The position numbers were made by a program, and so were the translations under genes. From Azoarcus sp. Aa7 (GTDB taxonomy: Bacteria; Pseudomonadota; Gammaproteobacteria; Burkholderiales; Rhodocyclaceae), in contig NZ_QVLR01000006.1 of the NCBI RefSeq assembly GCF_014822185.1, positions 1 to 64,000 of the forward strand: a DNA stretch of 64,000 bases, written 5' to 3'. Below, in pieces: positions 18,552 to 29,244 of the stretch. Each line of letters begins with the position of its first letter. The stretch's first letter is position 1. The notes below the pieces were generated by a model. That model did no database searches and was not told the origin of the DNA. It was given only the letters and a program-made list of their open reading frames with translations.

Positions 18552-18593
18552 GGCCGAGCCTGCCGGAAATGCTGCTCCGGCGTCGGCTCGGCC
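18552..18593 (-). repeat. Imperfect inverted repeat between dnaK and dnaJ
   Basis: Outer arms GGCCGAGCC / GGCTCGGCC (9 bp) with an inner GCCGG / CCGGC stem around an A-rich loop. It lies in the dnaK-dnaJ gap. No T run follows on the minus strand, so I read it as a possible attenuator or processing/stability element that could make dnaK more abundant than dnaJ. Confidence 0.45.
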
Positions 18594-18617
18594 ATCATCT
18601 CGCCGTCCGGCGAGCGA

Positions 18618-20549
<1,932 letters not shown>

Positions 20550-20637
20550 GTCAGTTCCTTTCGGGTGAGGGGGAAGCCGGGGAGGCGGGCGGTTCGCTCC
20601 GCTCGGGGCCTCGGCTTGCCGGATTGCGTTGTCAGTT

Positions 20638-20665
20638 AGTTAGGGGTGTCGTCGCCGATTTCAAG
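20638..20665 (-). promoter_or_regulatory. Sigma-32-type heat-shock promoter before dnaK
   Basis: On the minus strand CTTGAAA (-35, exact), a 13-base spacer and CCCTAACT (-10, close to CCCCATnT). It lies just after the grpE stop and about 90 bases before the dnaK ATG. The -10 has two departures from consensus. Confidence 0.55.
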
Positions 20666-20678
20666 TGGCGTCCCGAAC

Positions 20679-21257
20679 TCAGGCACTCTTGCCCTTGGAG
20701 ACGGTTACCATTGCCGGACGCAGCACGCGCTCGTGCAGCAGGTAGCCCTTCTGCAGGACGCTCACCACGGTGTTCGGTTCGCCGTCGGCCTCGACCATCG
20801 CGATGGCCTGGTGGCGGTTGGGGTCGAACTTGCTGCCGACCGGGTTCTCGTCCGTTACGCCGGCGTTCTGAAAGGCGGCGGTGAGCTGCTTCAGGGTCAG
20901 CTCGACGCCCTCGCGCAGGCTTTCGATCGTCTGGCTTTCCGTCGCCAGGGCAGCCTCGAGGCTGTCCTTGACGGGTAGCATGGCATTTGCGAACTTTTCC
21001 GCGGCGAACTTCGATGCCTTGGCGATGTCTTCCTGCGCACGCCGCCGGATGTTTTCGCCCTCGGCCTTGGCCCGCAGCCAGGCATCGTGGTGCTCGGCGG
21101 CCTTCAGTTCAGCCTGGCGCAGCGTTTCCTCGAGGCTGGGCATCGTGTCGCCCGCGGGCTCGGCGGTCGCTTCGCTCTGGGGGGCGTTGCCGGATTGTTC
21201 TGCGGTGGCCTGCAGCAGCTCTTCGGGGGCCTCGGCGGAGGGCTTGTTTTCCTGCAT
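20679..21257 (-). CDS. grpE: Nucleotide exchange factor GrpE
   Basis: Releases ADP from DnaK to reset the chaperone cycle. The 192-residue product has an acidic, variable N-terminus, a long coiled-coil helix (about 45-100, with [20 protein letters not shown]) and the C-terminal beta domain with [18 protein letters not shown] and [19 protein letters not shown] start it at ATG 21257 (MQENKPSAE); the open frame continues upstream through the promoter. First gene of the grpE-dnaK-dnaJ cluster. Confidence 0.97.
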   Translation of the reverse strand: MQENKPSAEAPEELLQATAEQSGNAPQSEATAEPAGDTMPSLEETLRQAELKAAEHHDAWLRAKAEGENIRRRAQEDIAKASKFAAEKFANAMLPVKDSLEAALATESQTIESLREGVELTLKQLTAAFQNAGVTDENPVGSKFDPNRHQAIAMVEADGEPNTVVSVLQKGYLLHERVLRPAMVTVSKGKSA

Positions 21258-21292
21258 GGGGTGGAACTCCCTGTGTTCGTTCGACGGGCGGG

Positions 21293-21320
21293 AGATTGGG
21301 CCGGGTGTTCCCGTTTCAAG
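21293..21320 (-). promoter_or_regulatory. Sigma-32-type heat-shock promoter before grpE
   Basis: On the minus strand CTTGAAA (-35, exact), a 13-base spacer and CCCAATCT (-10, one departure from CCCCATnT). The -10 is about 36 bases before the grpE ATG. This is a near-consensus heat-shock promoter and the main candidate for driving grpE-dnaK-dnaJ. Confidence 0.7.
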
Positions 21321-21429
21321 GGGGCGGTTACAAATAATTGTCGGGTTGCCCGTGCGCGCCCGCATATGTCAGGATTAAAGTCCGAACGGCGACTTGAAAG
21401 TCGCGCGAGAGGCTGGGGCCGGATCACAC

Positions 21430-22791
21430 ATGAGCGAGATGCCGCTGACAATCGGGAAGTACCGCATCGTGAAGGAGGTGGGGCGCGGTGCGACGGCGAT
21501 CGTCTATATGGCGGAGTCCGCCGATTGGCCGGTGCCGGTCGCCGTCAAGCTGATCCGTTTCAACGACAAGTCGAAGGACGAGTCGAAGTGGAACCGGCGC
21601 CTGCTGAAGTTGCTCAAGGCGGAAAGGGCCGTCTCGACGCGCCTCGATCATCCGCACATCATCCACGTACACGACGTCGTGATCGAAGCCGAGCAGGCCT
21701 ACGTCGTCATGGAGTATTTCCCGGGAGAATCGCTCGAGCGCTATTGCAGCTTCGAGCGCATGCTGCCGGTGCACCGGGCGATCGGGATCGTGTTCAAGTG
21801 CTGCATGGCGCTCGACTACGCCTATCGGCAGGGCATCGTCCATCGCGACATCAAGCCGGCGAACATCCTCGTCGATGATCAGGACAATGTGAAGATCACC
21901 GACTTCGGCCTCGCGCTGAACATCAGCAAGAAGGTGGAGTCGGACTCGACCTTCATCATGGGCGTCGGTTCGCCGGCCTACATGAGTCCGGAGCAGATCA
22001 AGGGCTATCAGCTCAACCAGAAGACCGATCTTTATTCGCTCGGGGTCGTGCTGTTCAATCTTCTCACCGGACGACTGCCTTTCCGGGCGAGCAATCCGGC
22101 GCAGCTGATCTACAAGATCATCAATGCCGATCCGCCGCGCGTCTCGCAGCTCAATCCCGAGTTGCCCGAGCAGATCGATGCCGTGATCCGCAAGGCGCTC
22201 GAAAAGGATCTGTATTCGCGCTACAAGAACGGTGCCGAGTTTGCCAAGGAGCTGTCGGCGGTGCGCTATCAGCTGGTCGACGATACCTATGTGCCGCCCG
22301 ACACCAGCCGCTTCTCACTGCTGCGCAAACTGGCGTTCTTTACCGAGTTCGATGACATCGAGCTGTGGGAGGTGTTGCGCATTTCTGCGTGGCGCGTCGT
22401 CGATTGCGCGACGACGTTGATTCGCGAGGAAGATGCGGACCAGCGCTTCGGCGTTGTCGTCGATGGCGAGGTGGAGGTGTCGGTCGATGGCCGCCGTGTG
22501 AGCCAACTCGGCGCAGGGGAGGTGTTCGGCGAGATCGCGTGGCTCGACAGCGTCCGGCATCGCCACATGACGACGGTTGCCTCGGTGAATCCGACGACTT
22601 ATCTCGAAGTCAATCCTTCCGCGTTGGCGCTCGCAACCGACGAGTTGCGCGAGCTGTTCCGCACGATGCTGGCGACGATCGCCGTCCGGCGCCTCGGCGA
22701 AGCGCTGCGTGAACTCTCGGCAGACGGCGAGCCGGCAATGGTCAGCAAGTTCACGGCCTCCGGGCTCGACCTGCAGCTGGTCGAGGACTGA
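21430..22791 (+). CDS. Ser/Thr protein kinase fused to a cyclic-nucleotide-binding-like domain
   Basis: A 453-residue soluble protein. Residues about 11-270 are a Hanks-type kinase: glycine-rich loop EVGRGATAIVY, catalytic Lys40, HRDIKPANIL with Asp140, Asp158 of DFG, and the YMSPEQ activation-loop end. Residues about 305-420 look like a cNMP-binding/Crp-like beta roll (FGVVVDGEVEVSVDGRRVSQ, LGAGEVFGEIAWLDS). No membrane segment is visible, unlike PknB-type receptors. The effector domain suggests kinase activity or localisation is controlled by ligand binding, but the binding residues cannot be confirmed by eye. It is transcribed divergently from grpE. Substrate unknown. Start ATG 21430; an in-frame ATG at 21394 is possible. 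Confidence 0.88.
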   Translation: MSEMPLTIGKYRIVKEVGRGATAIVYMAESADWPVPVAVKLIRFNDKSKDESKWNRRLLKLLKAERAVSTRLDHPHIIHVHDVVIEAEQAYVVMEYFPGESLERYCSFERMLPVHRAIGIVFKCCMALDYAYRQGIVHRDIKPANILVDDQDNVKITDFGLALNISKKVESDSTFIMGVGSPAYMSPEQIKGYQLNQKTDLYSLGVVLFNLLTGRLPFRASNPAQLIYKIINADPPRVSQLNPELPEQIDAVIRKALEKDLYSRYKNGAEFAKELSAVRYQLVDDTYVPPDTSRFSLLRKLAFFTEFDDIELWEVLRISAWRVVDCATTLIREEDADQRFGVVVDGEVEVSVDGRRVSQLGAGEVFGEIAWLDSVRHRHMTTVASVNPTTYLEVNPSALALATDELRELFRTMLATIAVRRLGEALRELSADGEPAMVSKFTASGLDLQLVED

Positions 22792-22810
22792 ACCCCCGGT
22801 TACCGCAGGC

Positions 22811-23875
22811 CTACACGCTCAGGTCGATCTGGCTGACGGTGCCGGTGGTGCCGTCCTCCCGCAGATAGAGGCTGGTGGAGCGCATTACGCCGAGTGTGTC
22901 GTTCGCTGCTCCGCGCAACTCGAATGGCGTGGCGACCCTCCCCAGATAGAGTGCGCCGACGCCGGCTTCCGTCGCCGTCACGACGCTGCCGGTGCCGTCG
23001 GCAGTTGGTGTCCAGATGCGGAGATCCGCGAATTTCGTGTCAGCTTCATCGATCCAGCCGCTGCCGTCCGTATCGAGCGCTGCCAGTTCGGCAAACCCGT
23101 CGCCGGTCGTCGGCCCGAAAAGTTCGCTGCCGTCGTCGATGCGGCCGTTAACATTGCGGTCGATGGCGAGGTAGCCGCGACCACCGCCGAGCATCGGCAC
23201 GTCTTCGGTCTGGCCGTCGGCATCGAGGTCGAAGGCGAAACGCACGTCTGAAAGCTGGGCGGACGTGCCGGCAAAATCGAGCACCAGCGGGTCCTTTACG
23301 CGCGCATCGCCAAGACGCACCTGGACGTTCGAGGTTTCGGCATACGCGCGTTCCATCTCCAGTTCCAGATTGAAGCGGATTTCCTGGCCGTCAGTGGTCC
23401 TGACAACGCCCGCGGCTTCGAAGCTCGTGTATTCGTATTCCTGAGACACCGAGCGAAAGTCGTACTCGATGCCGAATCCGGCGCGTCGCGGGCCGTCCGC
23501 GCGGCGGCCTTCGGCGGGCGGCTGTTCGATGACTGCCGCTGTGGCCTGATCGGCGTGGAAATCGCTTGACTGCAGGGTGTGGATCGCGCGCCCCGTCAGT
23601 GCCTCGATCAGGTGCTTGAGGAAGCGGAACCGCGGGTCGAGGCCGTCTTCCCCGGAATTGCTCTCCGCAGCCTCGGCCTCTTGGGCCGCAAGGGCATCCC
23701 TGGAAATCTCCACCTCGGGTCGCACGCCCGCGCTTGTGATGGTGACGATGCCGTTGTTCCGCCCCGCTCCGGCGGGACGCTCGCCGACCCACATCTCGAG
23801 CCGCTCGGAGACCTCGCGGCGACTGAAGGATAGGTGCGAAGCCTGTAGCTGCACGTCTGCCGATGCGATTTTCAT
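22811..23875 (-). CDS. Uncharacterised protein with EF-hand-like / RTX-associated calcium-binding motifs
   Basis: A 354-residue acidic protein with no signal peptide and no membrane segment. After a conserved-looking N-terminus (SHLSFSRREVSERLEMWVG) there is a variable acidic stretch, a beta-rich middle (EYDFRSVSQEYEYTSFEA) and a C-terminal module with DxDxDG-type loops: FDLDADGQTED, DRNVNGRIDDGSELFG and LDTDGSGWIDEADTKF. Such loops bind Ca2+ in EF-hand-like modules, and this phrase order is familiar from large RTX-type secreted proteins. Here it stands alone. Function unknown. It is convergent with the kinase gene, 19 bases away. A hairpin covers its ribosome binding site. Confidence 0.8.
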   Translation of the reverse strand: MKIASADVQLQASHLSFSRREVSERLEMWVGERPAGAGRNNGIVTITSAGVRPEVEISRDALAAQEAEAAESNSGEDGLDPRFRFLKHLIEALTGRAIHTLQSSDFHADQATAAVIEQPPAEGRRADGPRRAGFGIEYDFRSVSQEYEYTSFEAAGVVRTTDGQEIRFNLELEMERAYAETSNVQVRLGDARVKDPLVLDFAGTSAQLSDVRFAFDLDADGQTEDVPMLGGGRGYLAIDRNVNGRIDDGSELFGPTTGDGFAELAALDTDGSGWIDEADTKFADLRIWTPTADGTGSVVTATEAGVGALYLGRVATPFELRGAANDTLGVMRSTSLYLREDGTTGTVSQIDLSV

Positions 23876-23884
23876 GACGGTCCC

Positions 23885-23907
23885 CTGCGACCCACTTAAG
23901 CGCAGGT
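23885..23907 (-). promoter_or_regulatory. Hairpin over the ribosome binding site of the calcium-binding-motif gene
   Basis: On the minus strand CCTGCG pairs with CGCAGG across an 11-base loop, and the 3' arm is part of the AGGGG Shine-Dalgarno about 9 bases before the ATG. Folding would hide the site. The stem is only 6 bp, so the effect may be small. Confidence 0.3.
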
Positions 23908-23992
23908 TTTAACGGCAGATTTCGGCAAAACTTCAGCCTGCTGCGTCACTTTTCGTATATGCCCCGTCGCCTTGGCCCGTTGCGGGCCGCGG

Positions 23993-24388
23993 TCAGTCGC
24001 GGTGATGCCGGAACCGCACCCGGATGCGGGCATCCTTCGAGTCGGCGAGTGCGATATTGACGAGCGAAGTGAGCAGGCTGTAGAGCAGGGCGCTCCAGAA
24101 TGCCGTCCAGAAATCGGCGACATGCACGCCACTGACGAGTCCCGAAACCCCCCAGAACAGGAAGGCGTTGATGATCAGCGTGAACAGGCCGAGCGTCAGG
24201 ATCGTGATCGGCAGCGTGATGAGGATCAGCAGCGGCCGGATCAGTGCGTTGATCAGGCCGAGCAGCAGCGCGGTCACGAGCGCGGCCGTGTAGCTCTCCA
24301 CCCTCAGGCCGTCGATGATCTCGGGCAGGAGCATCAAGGCGAGCGCGTTCAGCAACCAGCGCAGCGCGAGCTTGAGTCGCGGATCCAT
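23993..24388 (-). CDS. Holin-like four-helix membrane protein (phage holin superfamily IV type)
   Basis: A 131-residue protein with four strongly hydrophobic segments and a basic C-terminus (RIRVRFRHHRD). The pattern LLGLINALIRPLLILITLP and LFTLIINAFLFW is typical of the small chromosomal membrane family annotated as phage holin family IV (also called YvlD-like), found widely outside phages. No other phage gene is present, so lysis is unlikely to be its job; the function is unknown. ATG 24388 is preferred to a GTG at 24397 inside hemH. It starts 2 bases after the hemH stop, so it is probably co-expressed with hemH. Confidence 0.8.
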   Translation of the reverse strand: MDPRLKLALRWLLNALALMLLPEIIDGLRVESYTAALVTALLLGLINALIRPLLILITLPITILTLGLFTLIINAFLFWGVSGLVSGVHVADFWTAFWSALLYSLLTSLVNIALADSKDARIRVRFRHHRD

Positions 24389-24390
24389 AG

Positions 24391-25488
24391 TCAGCACGTC
24401 GCTCCGGCAATGCGCGCGCGCTGGGCGCTGGCGGCGAGTTCCTGTGGTCCAGCGGACGGGTGGGTCAGCCAGTTGCCGAGGTTGTCGCGCACGATGTCGG
24501 TCAGTGCCGTGATCCAGTCGTCACGCTCGTTCAGGCACGGGATGTAGTGGAATTCCTTCCCGCCGCACGACAGGAACGCATGGCGGCATTCCATTGCGAT
24601 TTCCTCGAGCGTCTCCAGGCAGTCCGCCGGAAAGCCCGGACACATCACGTCGACACGCTCCGCGCCCTGGCGCGCCATCGCTTCGAGCGTTGGTTGGGTG
24701 TAGGGTTTGAGCCATTCGGCCTTGCCGAAGCGCGACTGGAAGGTCAGTTGCCAGCGGTCGTCCGTCAGCCTGAGTTCCTTGGCGAGAAGGCGTGCCGTCA
24801 CGTGGCACTCGCAGTGATAGGGGTCGCCGAGGTCGAGCGATCGCCGCGGGATGCCGTGGAAGCTCAAGACCAGCTTGTCGCCTTCGCCGTTCCTCATCCA
24901 GTGGTCGCGCACGCTCTGGGCGAGCGCCGCGATATAGCCCGGATGGTCGTGGAAATTGCGCACGTAGCGGATTTCGGGCTGGTTGCGCCAGTGTGCGAAG
25001 CAGTTCGCGACTTCGTCCAGCACGCTTGCAGTCGTGCTGGCGGCATATTGCGGATACATCGGCACGATCAGGATGCGATTGCAGCCGTCAGCCTTCATGC
25101 GGTTCAGCACGTCCGGCACCGAGGGCGAACCGTAGCGCATCGCCCATTCGACCTGCAGACCCGCGTTACCGCGATGGCCAAGGTAGCCTGCAAGCAGCTT
25201 CGTCTGACGCTCGGTATGCACTTTCAGCGGTGACCCTTCGGCCATCCAGATCGTCGCGTATTTCGCGGCGGACTTCCGCGGGCGGGTGTTCAGGATGATG
25301 CCGTTGAGGATGGGCCACCAGACCGGGGCGGGGATCTCGACAACCCGCGGGTCGGACAGAAACTGCTTCAGGTATGGGCGAACGGCCGCGGCGGTGGGGG
25401 CCTCGGGGGAGCCGAGGTTGACGAGCAATACGCCCGTGCGCGCGGCCGTGCCGTGTGTCCAGGCGGGTTCGGGCCAGTAACGGGCCAT
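24391..25488 (-). CDS. hemH: Ferrochelatase
   Basis: Inserts Fe2+ into protoporphyrin IX, the last step of heme synthesis, at the membrane. The 365-residue product shows [28 protein letters not shown]-like [15 protein letters not shown], the active-site region [20 protein letters not shown] with its conserved His, and [15 protein letters not shown]. It follows hrcA by 30 bases in the same direction and precedes the holin-like gene. The hrcA-hemH arrangement occurs in related betaproteobacteria; there is no obvious functional link. Confidence 0.97.
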   Translation of the reverse strand: MARYWPEPAWTHGTAARTGVLLVNLGSPEAPTAAAVRPYLKQFLSDPRVVEIPAPVWWPILNGIILNTRPRKSAAKYATIWMAEGSPLKVHTERQTKLLAGYLGHRGNAGLQVEWAMRYGSPSVPDVLNRMKADGCNRILIVPMYPQYAASTTASVLDEVANCFAHWRNQPEIRYVRNFHDHPGYIAALAQSVRDHWMRNGEGDKLVLSFHGIPRRSLDLGDPYHCECHVTARLLAKELRLTDDRWQLTFQSRFGKAEWLKPYTQPTLEAMARQGAERVDVMCPGFPADCLETLEEIAMECRHAFLSCGGKEFHYIPCLNERDDWITALTDIVRDNLGNWLTHPSAGPQELAASAQRARIAGATC

Positions 25489-25518
25489 GCTGATCCTTCT
25501 GTGATTGCGGCGCGCCGC

Positions 25519-26547
25519 TCAGTTCGCGTTCGACAGCGCGTTCGAAAGCAGGCGAGCCGTGATGTCGACGATGGGAATCACGCGATCATAAGCCATGCGC
25601 GTCGGTCCGATCACGCCGACGGAGCCGACGAGGCGGCCGTTGACCTCATAACCGGCGGTGACGACGCTGCAGCCGTCGAGCTGCGCCAGTCCCGATTCGT
25701 CGCCGATGAAGATCTGAACCCCCTGGGCGCGATTGGACAGGTCGAGGAGCTGGATGAGTCCGGTCTTCTGCTCGAACAGCTTGAACAGCTCGCGCAACTG
25801 CGCCATGTTCGACGACAGGTCCTCGACATCGAGCAGATTGGTCTCGCCCGACAGCACATAGCGGGAACTGTCGTCCTCGGCGGCGGCGCTGCCGGTTTCG
25901 ACCGCCGCATTCATCAGCTCGCTCATGTCGCTGCGCAACTGCTTCAGCTCCGCCCGGATGCGTGTGCGGATGTCGTCGAACCCCTGTCCGGCGCAGTGTT
26001 CGGTGAGATAGTTCGCAGCTTCGACCAACTCGGAGGGCGAGTACGAGCGCCGCGTATGGATGATGCGGTTCTGCACGTCGCCTGCGGTGGTGACGATGAT
26101 CAGCAGGATGCGGTTTTCCGACAGGCTGATGAATTCGATCTGGCGGATCTTGATCAGGTCGCGATGCGGCGAAACGACGACTCCCGCGAACTGTGTCAGC
26201 TCGGATAGCAGGTGCGACGCGGAGCTGATCAGGCGCTGAGGCTGGTCGGGTTGCAGATGTCCCTTGAGCTCGCGCAATTGCGCCTGCTCCAGCGGCTGCA
26301 CGGTCAGCAGCGAGTCGACGAAGAAGCGGTAGCCGAGTGCCGTGGGAATGCGCCCGGCCGAAGTGTGGGGGCTCGCGATGAAGCCCATCTCCTCGAGGTC
26401 GCTCATCACGTTGCGTACCGTCGCGGGCGACAGTTCGAGGCCCGAGTAACGCGACAGCGCACGCGAGCCCACCGGCTGCCCTTCCACGATGTAGCGTTCG
26501 ATTAGGGTCTTGAGCAGAATCTGGGAGCGCGGGTCGAGCGGTTTCAT
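25519..26547 (-). CDS. hrcA: Heat-inducible transcription repressor HrcA
   Basis: Represses chaperone genes by binding CIRCE elements (TTAGCACTC-N9-GAGTGCTAA); its activity depends on GroEL. The 342-residue product has an N-terminal winged helix ([37 protein letters not shown]) and the C-terminal GAF-like domain with [20 protein letters not shown] see no CIRCE copy in this window, so its targets, probably groESL, lie elsewhere. It has its own sigma-70-like promoter and is divergent from nadK. Confidence 0.97.
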   Translation of the reverse strand: MKPLDPRSQILLKTLIERYIVEGQPVGSRALSRYSGLELSPATVRNVMSDLEEMGFIASPHTSAGRIPTALGYRFFVDSLLTVQPLEQAQLRELKGHLQPDQPQRLISSASHLLSELTQFAGVVVSPHRDLIKIRQIEFISLSENRILLIIVTTAGDVQNRIIHTRRSYSPSELVEAANYLTEHCAGQGFDDIRTRIRAELKQLRSDMSELMNAAVETGSAAAEDDSSRYVLSGETNLLDVEDLSSNMAQLRELFKLFEQKTGLIQLLDLSNRAQGVQIFIGDESGLAQLDGCSVVTAGYEVNGRLVGSVGVIGPTRMAYDRVIPIVDITARLLSNALSNAN

Positions 26548-26570
26548 GACGGTAAGAAGTTATTTCCCCG

Positions 26571-26600
26571 ATTCTATGGAAGTGCCGGCGCCTCTGCCAA
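26571..26600 (-). promoter_or_regulatory. Sigma-70-like promoter for hrcA
   Basis: On the minus strand TTGGCA (-35, five of six), an 18-base spacer and TAGAAT (-10, five of six), about 24 bases before the hrcA ATG. It lies in the 84-base gap shared with divergent nadK. Confidence 0.55.
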
Positions 26601-26631
26601 GGTTCTCGGCGATTGTGGTTTAATCCGCGGC

Positions 26632-27516
26632 ATGAGCCACAGCTTTAATACCATTGCCCTGATCGGCAAGTACCAGAGCCCGGACGTTGCCGGCGCGGTC
26701 CTTTCGATCGCCAGTTTCCTGCGTGAACGGGGGCTGGCTGTATGGATCGAGCAGGGTACTGCAAGTTCCATCGGGCTCGTCGGGGAATTCGCCTCCGTGA
26801 CCTATGACGAGATCGGCGCACAGGCCGATCTTGCTGTGGTGCTCGGGGGGGACGGCACGATGCTGAACACCGCCCGCCGGTTGTCCGAACATGCCGTCCC
26901 GCTGGTCGGCATCAACCAAGGCAGGCTGGGCTTTCTGACCGACATCCCGCGCAAGGAAGCCTTGAGCAAGCTCGCCGAAATCCTCGACGGCCGCTATGTC
27001 GAAGAGGCGCGCACAATGCTCGACGCCGAAGTCGTCCGCGGCGGGCAGCGGGTGTTTCACACACTCGCGTTCAACGATGTCGTCGTGAATAAGGGCGATC
27101 TCGGTCGCATGATCGAGTTCGATCTGTCGATCGACGGCGAATACGTGTACACGCAGCGTTCGGACGGCATGATCATCACGACTCCGACCGGGTCCACCGC
27201 ATACGCCCTGTCCGCCAACGGGCCGATCCTGCACCCTACGGTCGGCGGCATCGCCCTCGTGCCTCTGTGTCCGCACGCCCTTACCGCCCGGCCGATCACG
27301 CTGCCCGACAGCTGCCGGATCGAGATCGAGCTGCTTTCTCCTCACGACGCGCGCATCCATTTCGACGGCCAGACGCGGTTCGACGCGCATGCCGGCGACG
27401 TCGTCCGGATCACGCGTTCGCCCAAGGTGGTGCGCTTCCTGCACCCCGAAGGCTACAGTTACTTCGCCATGCTGCGCGGAAAGCTCCACTGGAGCGCCAC
27501 GCCGCGACTGCCCTGA
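26632..27516 (+). CDS. nadK: NAD kinase
   Basis: Phosphorylates NAD to NADP with ATP or polyphosphate; cytoplasmic. The 294-residue product carries the catalytic GGDGT motif (Gly72-Thr76, Asp74 key), GINQGRLGFLTDI, TTPTGSTAYALSANGPI and PICPHALTARPI-like VPLCPHALTARPI. ATG 26632 is followed by the usual N-terminus for betaproteobacterial NadK (FNTIALIGKY). It is divergent from hrcA and followed after 37 bases by recN, the common nadK-recN order. Confidence 0.97.
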   Translation: MSHSFNTIALIGKYQSPDVAGAVLSIASFLRERGLAVWIEQGTASSIGLVGEFASVTYDEIGAQADLAVVLGGDGTMLNTARRLSEHAVPLVGINQGRLGFLTDIPRKEALSKLAEILDGRYVEEARTMLDAEVVRGGQRVFHTLAFNDVVVNKGDLGRMIEFDLSIDGEYVYTQRSDGMIITTPTGSTAYALSANGPILHPTVGGIALVPLCPHALTARPITLPDSCRIEIELLSPHDARIHFDGQTRFDAHAGDVVRITRSPKVVRFLHPEGYSYFAMLRGKLHWSATPRLP

Positions 27517-27553
27517 TGGGCTTCCCTCCCTCGAATCTTCACCTGCGACGCCT

Positions 27554-29218
27554 ATGCTCCGCCGCCTGACCATCCGTGATTTCGTGATCGTCGATCGCCT
27601 CGAACTCGAATTCCAGGAGGGCTTCGGGACTCTTACGGGGGAGACGGGCGCGGGCAAGTCCATCCTGCTCGACGCACTGGGCCTCGCGCTGGGCGGTCGT
27701 GCCGATGCCGCTGCGGTGCGCGCCGGTCGCGACAAGGCCGACATTGCCGCCGAGTTCGATCTTCCGGCAGACGGCAGTCTGTCGGACTGGATCGCCGCGC
27801 AGGATCTGCCGGCCGATGAGGGCATGGCGATCCTGCGGCGCGTCGTCGAGGCGGGGGGGCGATCGCGCGCGTGGATCAACGGCGTGCCGGTGACCCAGGC
27901 GCAGTTGCGCGAGGCGGGGGACTGGCTGGCCGACATCCATGGCCAGCATGCGCACCACGCCTTGCTCAGAAGCGATGCCCAGCGTGGGCTGATCGATGCC
28001 CATGCCGGTGCCGTCGCCCTTGCGAGCGAGGTCGCAGGGCGCTTTCGCGCGTGGCAGCGGCTGGTCGAGCTGCGACGGACGGCCGAGCAGGACTCCGCCG
28101 CTTCCGAGCGCGAACGCGAACTGCTCGCGTGGCAGATCGATGAGTTGCGCAACCTCGCGTTCGATGCCGACGAGTGGTCCGAGATCAATCAGGAGCACGC
28201 GCGGCTGGCCCATGCGGCGGGCCTCATGGAAGGGGCGGACGAGGCTCTGGCAACGTTGGGCGACGGGGAGGCGGCAGTTGCGTCCCTGCTGCGGCACATC
28301 AGCGTGCGCGTCGACGCGATGGCCGACATCGATCCGGGGTTGGGCGACGTGCGGGAGCTGCTCTCCGGAGCGGCGATCCAGGCGGACGAGGCACTGCATG
28401 CGCTGCGCCGCTATCGCGACCGGCTGGATCTCGACCCACAGCGCCTCGCCGAGATCGAGCGCCGCATCGGCGCCGTGACCGATCTCGCGCGCAAATATCG
28501 GGTCGATCCCGAAGGCTTGCCGGACTTGCTCGACGACTGGACGCGGAAGCTCGACGAGCTGGTTGCGCGCGCGGATCCCGTCCATCTTGCCGAGCAGGAA
28601 GCGCAGGTCAGGGCGGCCTACGAACAGGCGGCATCACGCCTCTCGGCGGTGCGTCGGCCGGCCGCCGAGCGCCTGTCGCACGAGGTCAGCGAGGCGATGC
28701 AGACGCTCGCGATGGCGGGCGGCCAGTTTGCCGTAGCGCTCGAACCGTGTGCACCCTCGGTGCATGGCGTAGAGACGGTCGAGTTCCGCGTCGCGGCCAA
28801 CCCGAGTCAGCCCTTGCGCCCCTTGGCCAAGGTTGCCTCGGGCGGCGAACTGTCGCGCATCGGCCTGGCGATCCAGGTCATGACGAGTCGCGATTCCGCG
28901 ACGCCGACGCTGATCTTCGACGAAGTCGATGTCGGCATCGGTGGTGGCGTGGCGGAAATTGTCGGCAAGCTCCTGCACCGGCTGGGCCGGGAACGACAGG
29001 TGCTCTGCGTCACCCATCTCCCTCAGGTCGCCGCGTGTGCCGACTGGCAATGGAACATCGCCAAGTCGAAGCGCGGCAACGAGGTCGTCAGTGCCGTCAC
29101 GCCGCTCGAAACCGAAGGCCGGGTCGAGGAGATCGCGCGCATGCTCGGGGGTGTCAACATCACGGACACCACCCGCCGCCATGCGGCGGAAATGCTCGGG
29201 GTAAGCGCGGCTTCCTAG
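27554..29218 (+). CDS. recN: DNA repair protein RecN
   Basis: SMC-like ATPase that helps repair double-strand breaks. The 554-residue product has the Walker A GETGAGKS (29-36), a central region of long helices with coiled-coil character, the ABC signature VASGGELSRIGLA and the Walker B LIFDEVDVGIGG. ATG 27554 gives the canonical MLRRLTIRDFVIVD start; an open frame continues upstream into nadK and is rejected. In E. coli recN is LexA-controlled; no clear SOS box is seen here because the gene probably shares the nadK transcript. fur converges on it. Confidence 0.97.
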   Translation: MLRRLTIRDFVIVDRLELEFQEGFGTLTGETGAGKSILLDALGLALGGRADAAAVRAGRDKADIAAEFDLPADGSLSDWIAAQDLPADEGMAILRRVVEAGGRSRAWINGVPVTQAQLREAGDWLADIHGQHAHHALLRSDAQRGLIDAHAGAVALASEVAGRFRAWQRLVELRRTAEQDSAASERERELLAWQIDELRNLAFDADEWSEINQEHARLAHAAGLMEGADEALATLGDGEAAVASLLRHISVRVDAMADIDPGLGDVRELLSGAAIQADEALHALRRYRDRLDLDPQRLAEIERRIGAVTDLARKYRVDPEGLPDLLDDWTRKLDELVARADPVHLAEQEAQVRAAYEQAASRLSAVRRPAAERLSHEVSEAMQTLAMAGGQFAVALEPCAPSVHGVETVEFRVAANPSQPLRPLAKVASGGELSRIGLAIQVMTSRDSATPTLIFDEVDVGIGGGVAEIVGKLLHRLGRERQVLCVTHLPQVAACADWQWNIAKSKRGNEVVSAVTPLETEGRVEEIARMLGGVNITDTTRRHAAEMLGVSAAS

Positions 29219-29244
29219 CCTCCGGGAGCCTTGTCGGGAGGGGG

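Noticed and set aside
21391-21420. CTTGAAA on the plus strand before the kinase gene, a possible sigma-32 promoter
   Set aside because: No CCCCAT-like -10 lies 13-17 bases downstream, so only half of the promoter is present.
23993-24388. Prophage remnant suggested by the holin-like gene
   Set aside because: No integrase, lysin, structural gene or att-like repeat nearby, and this membrane family is common on chromosomes.
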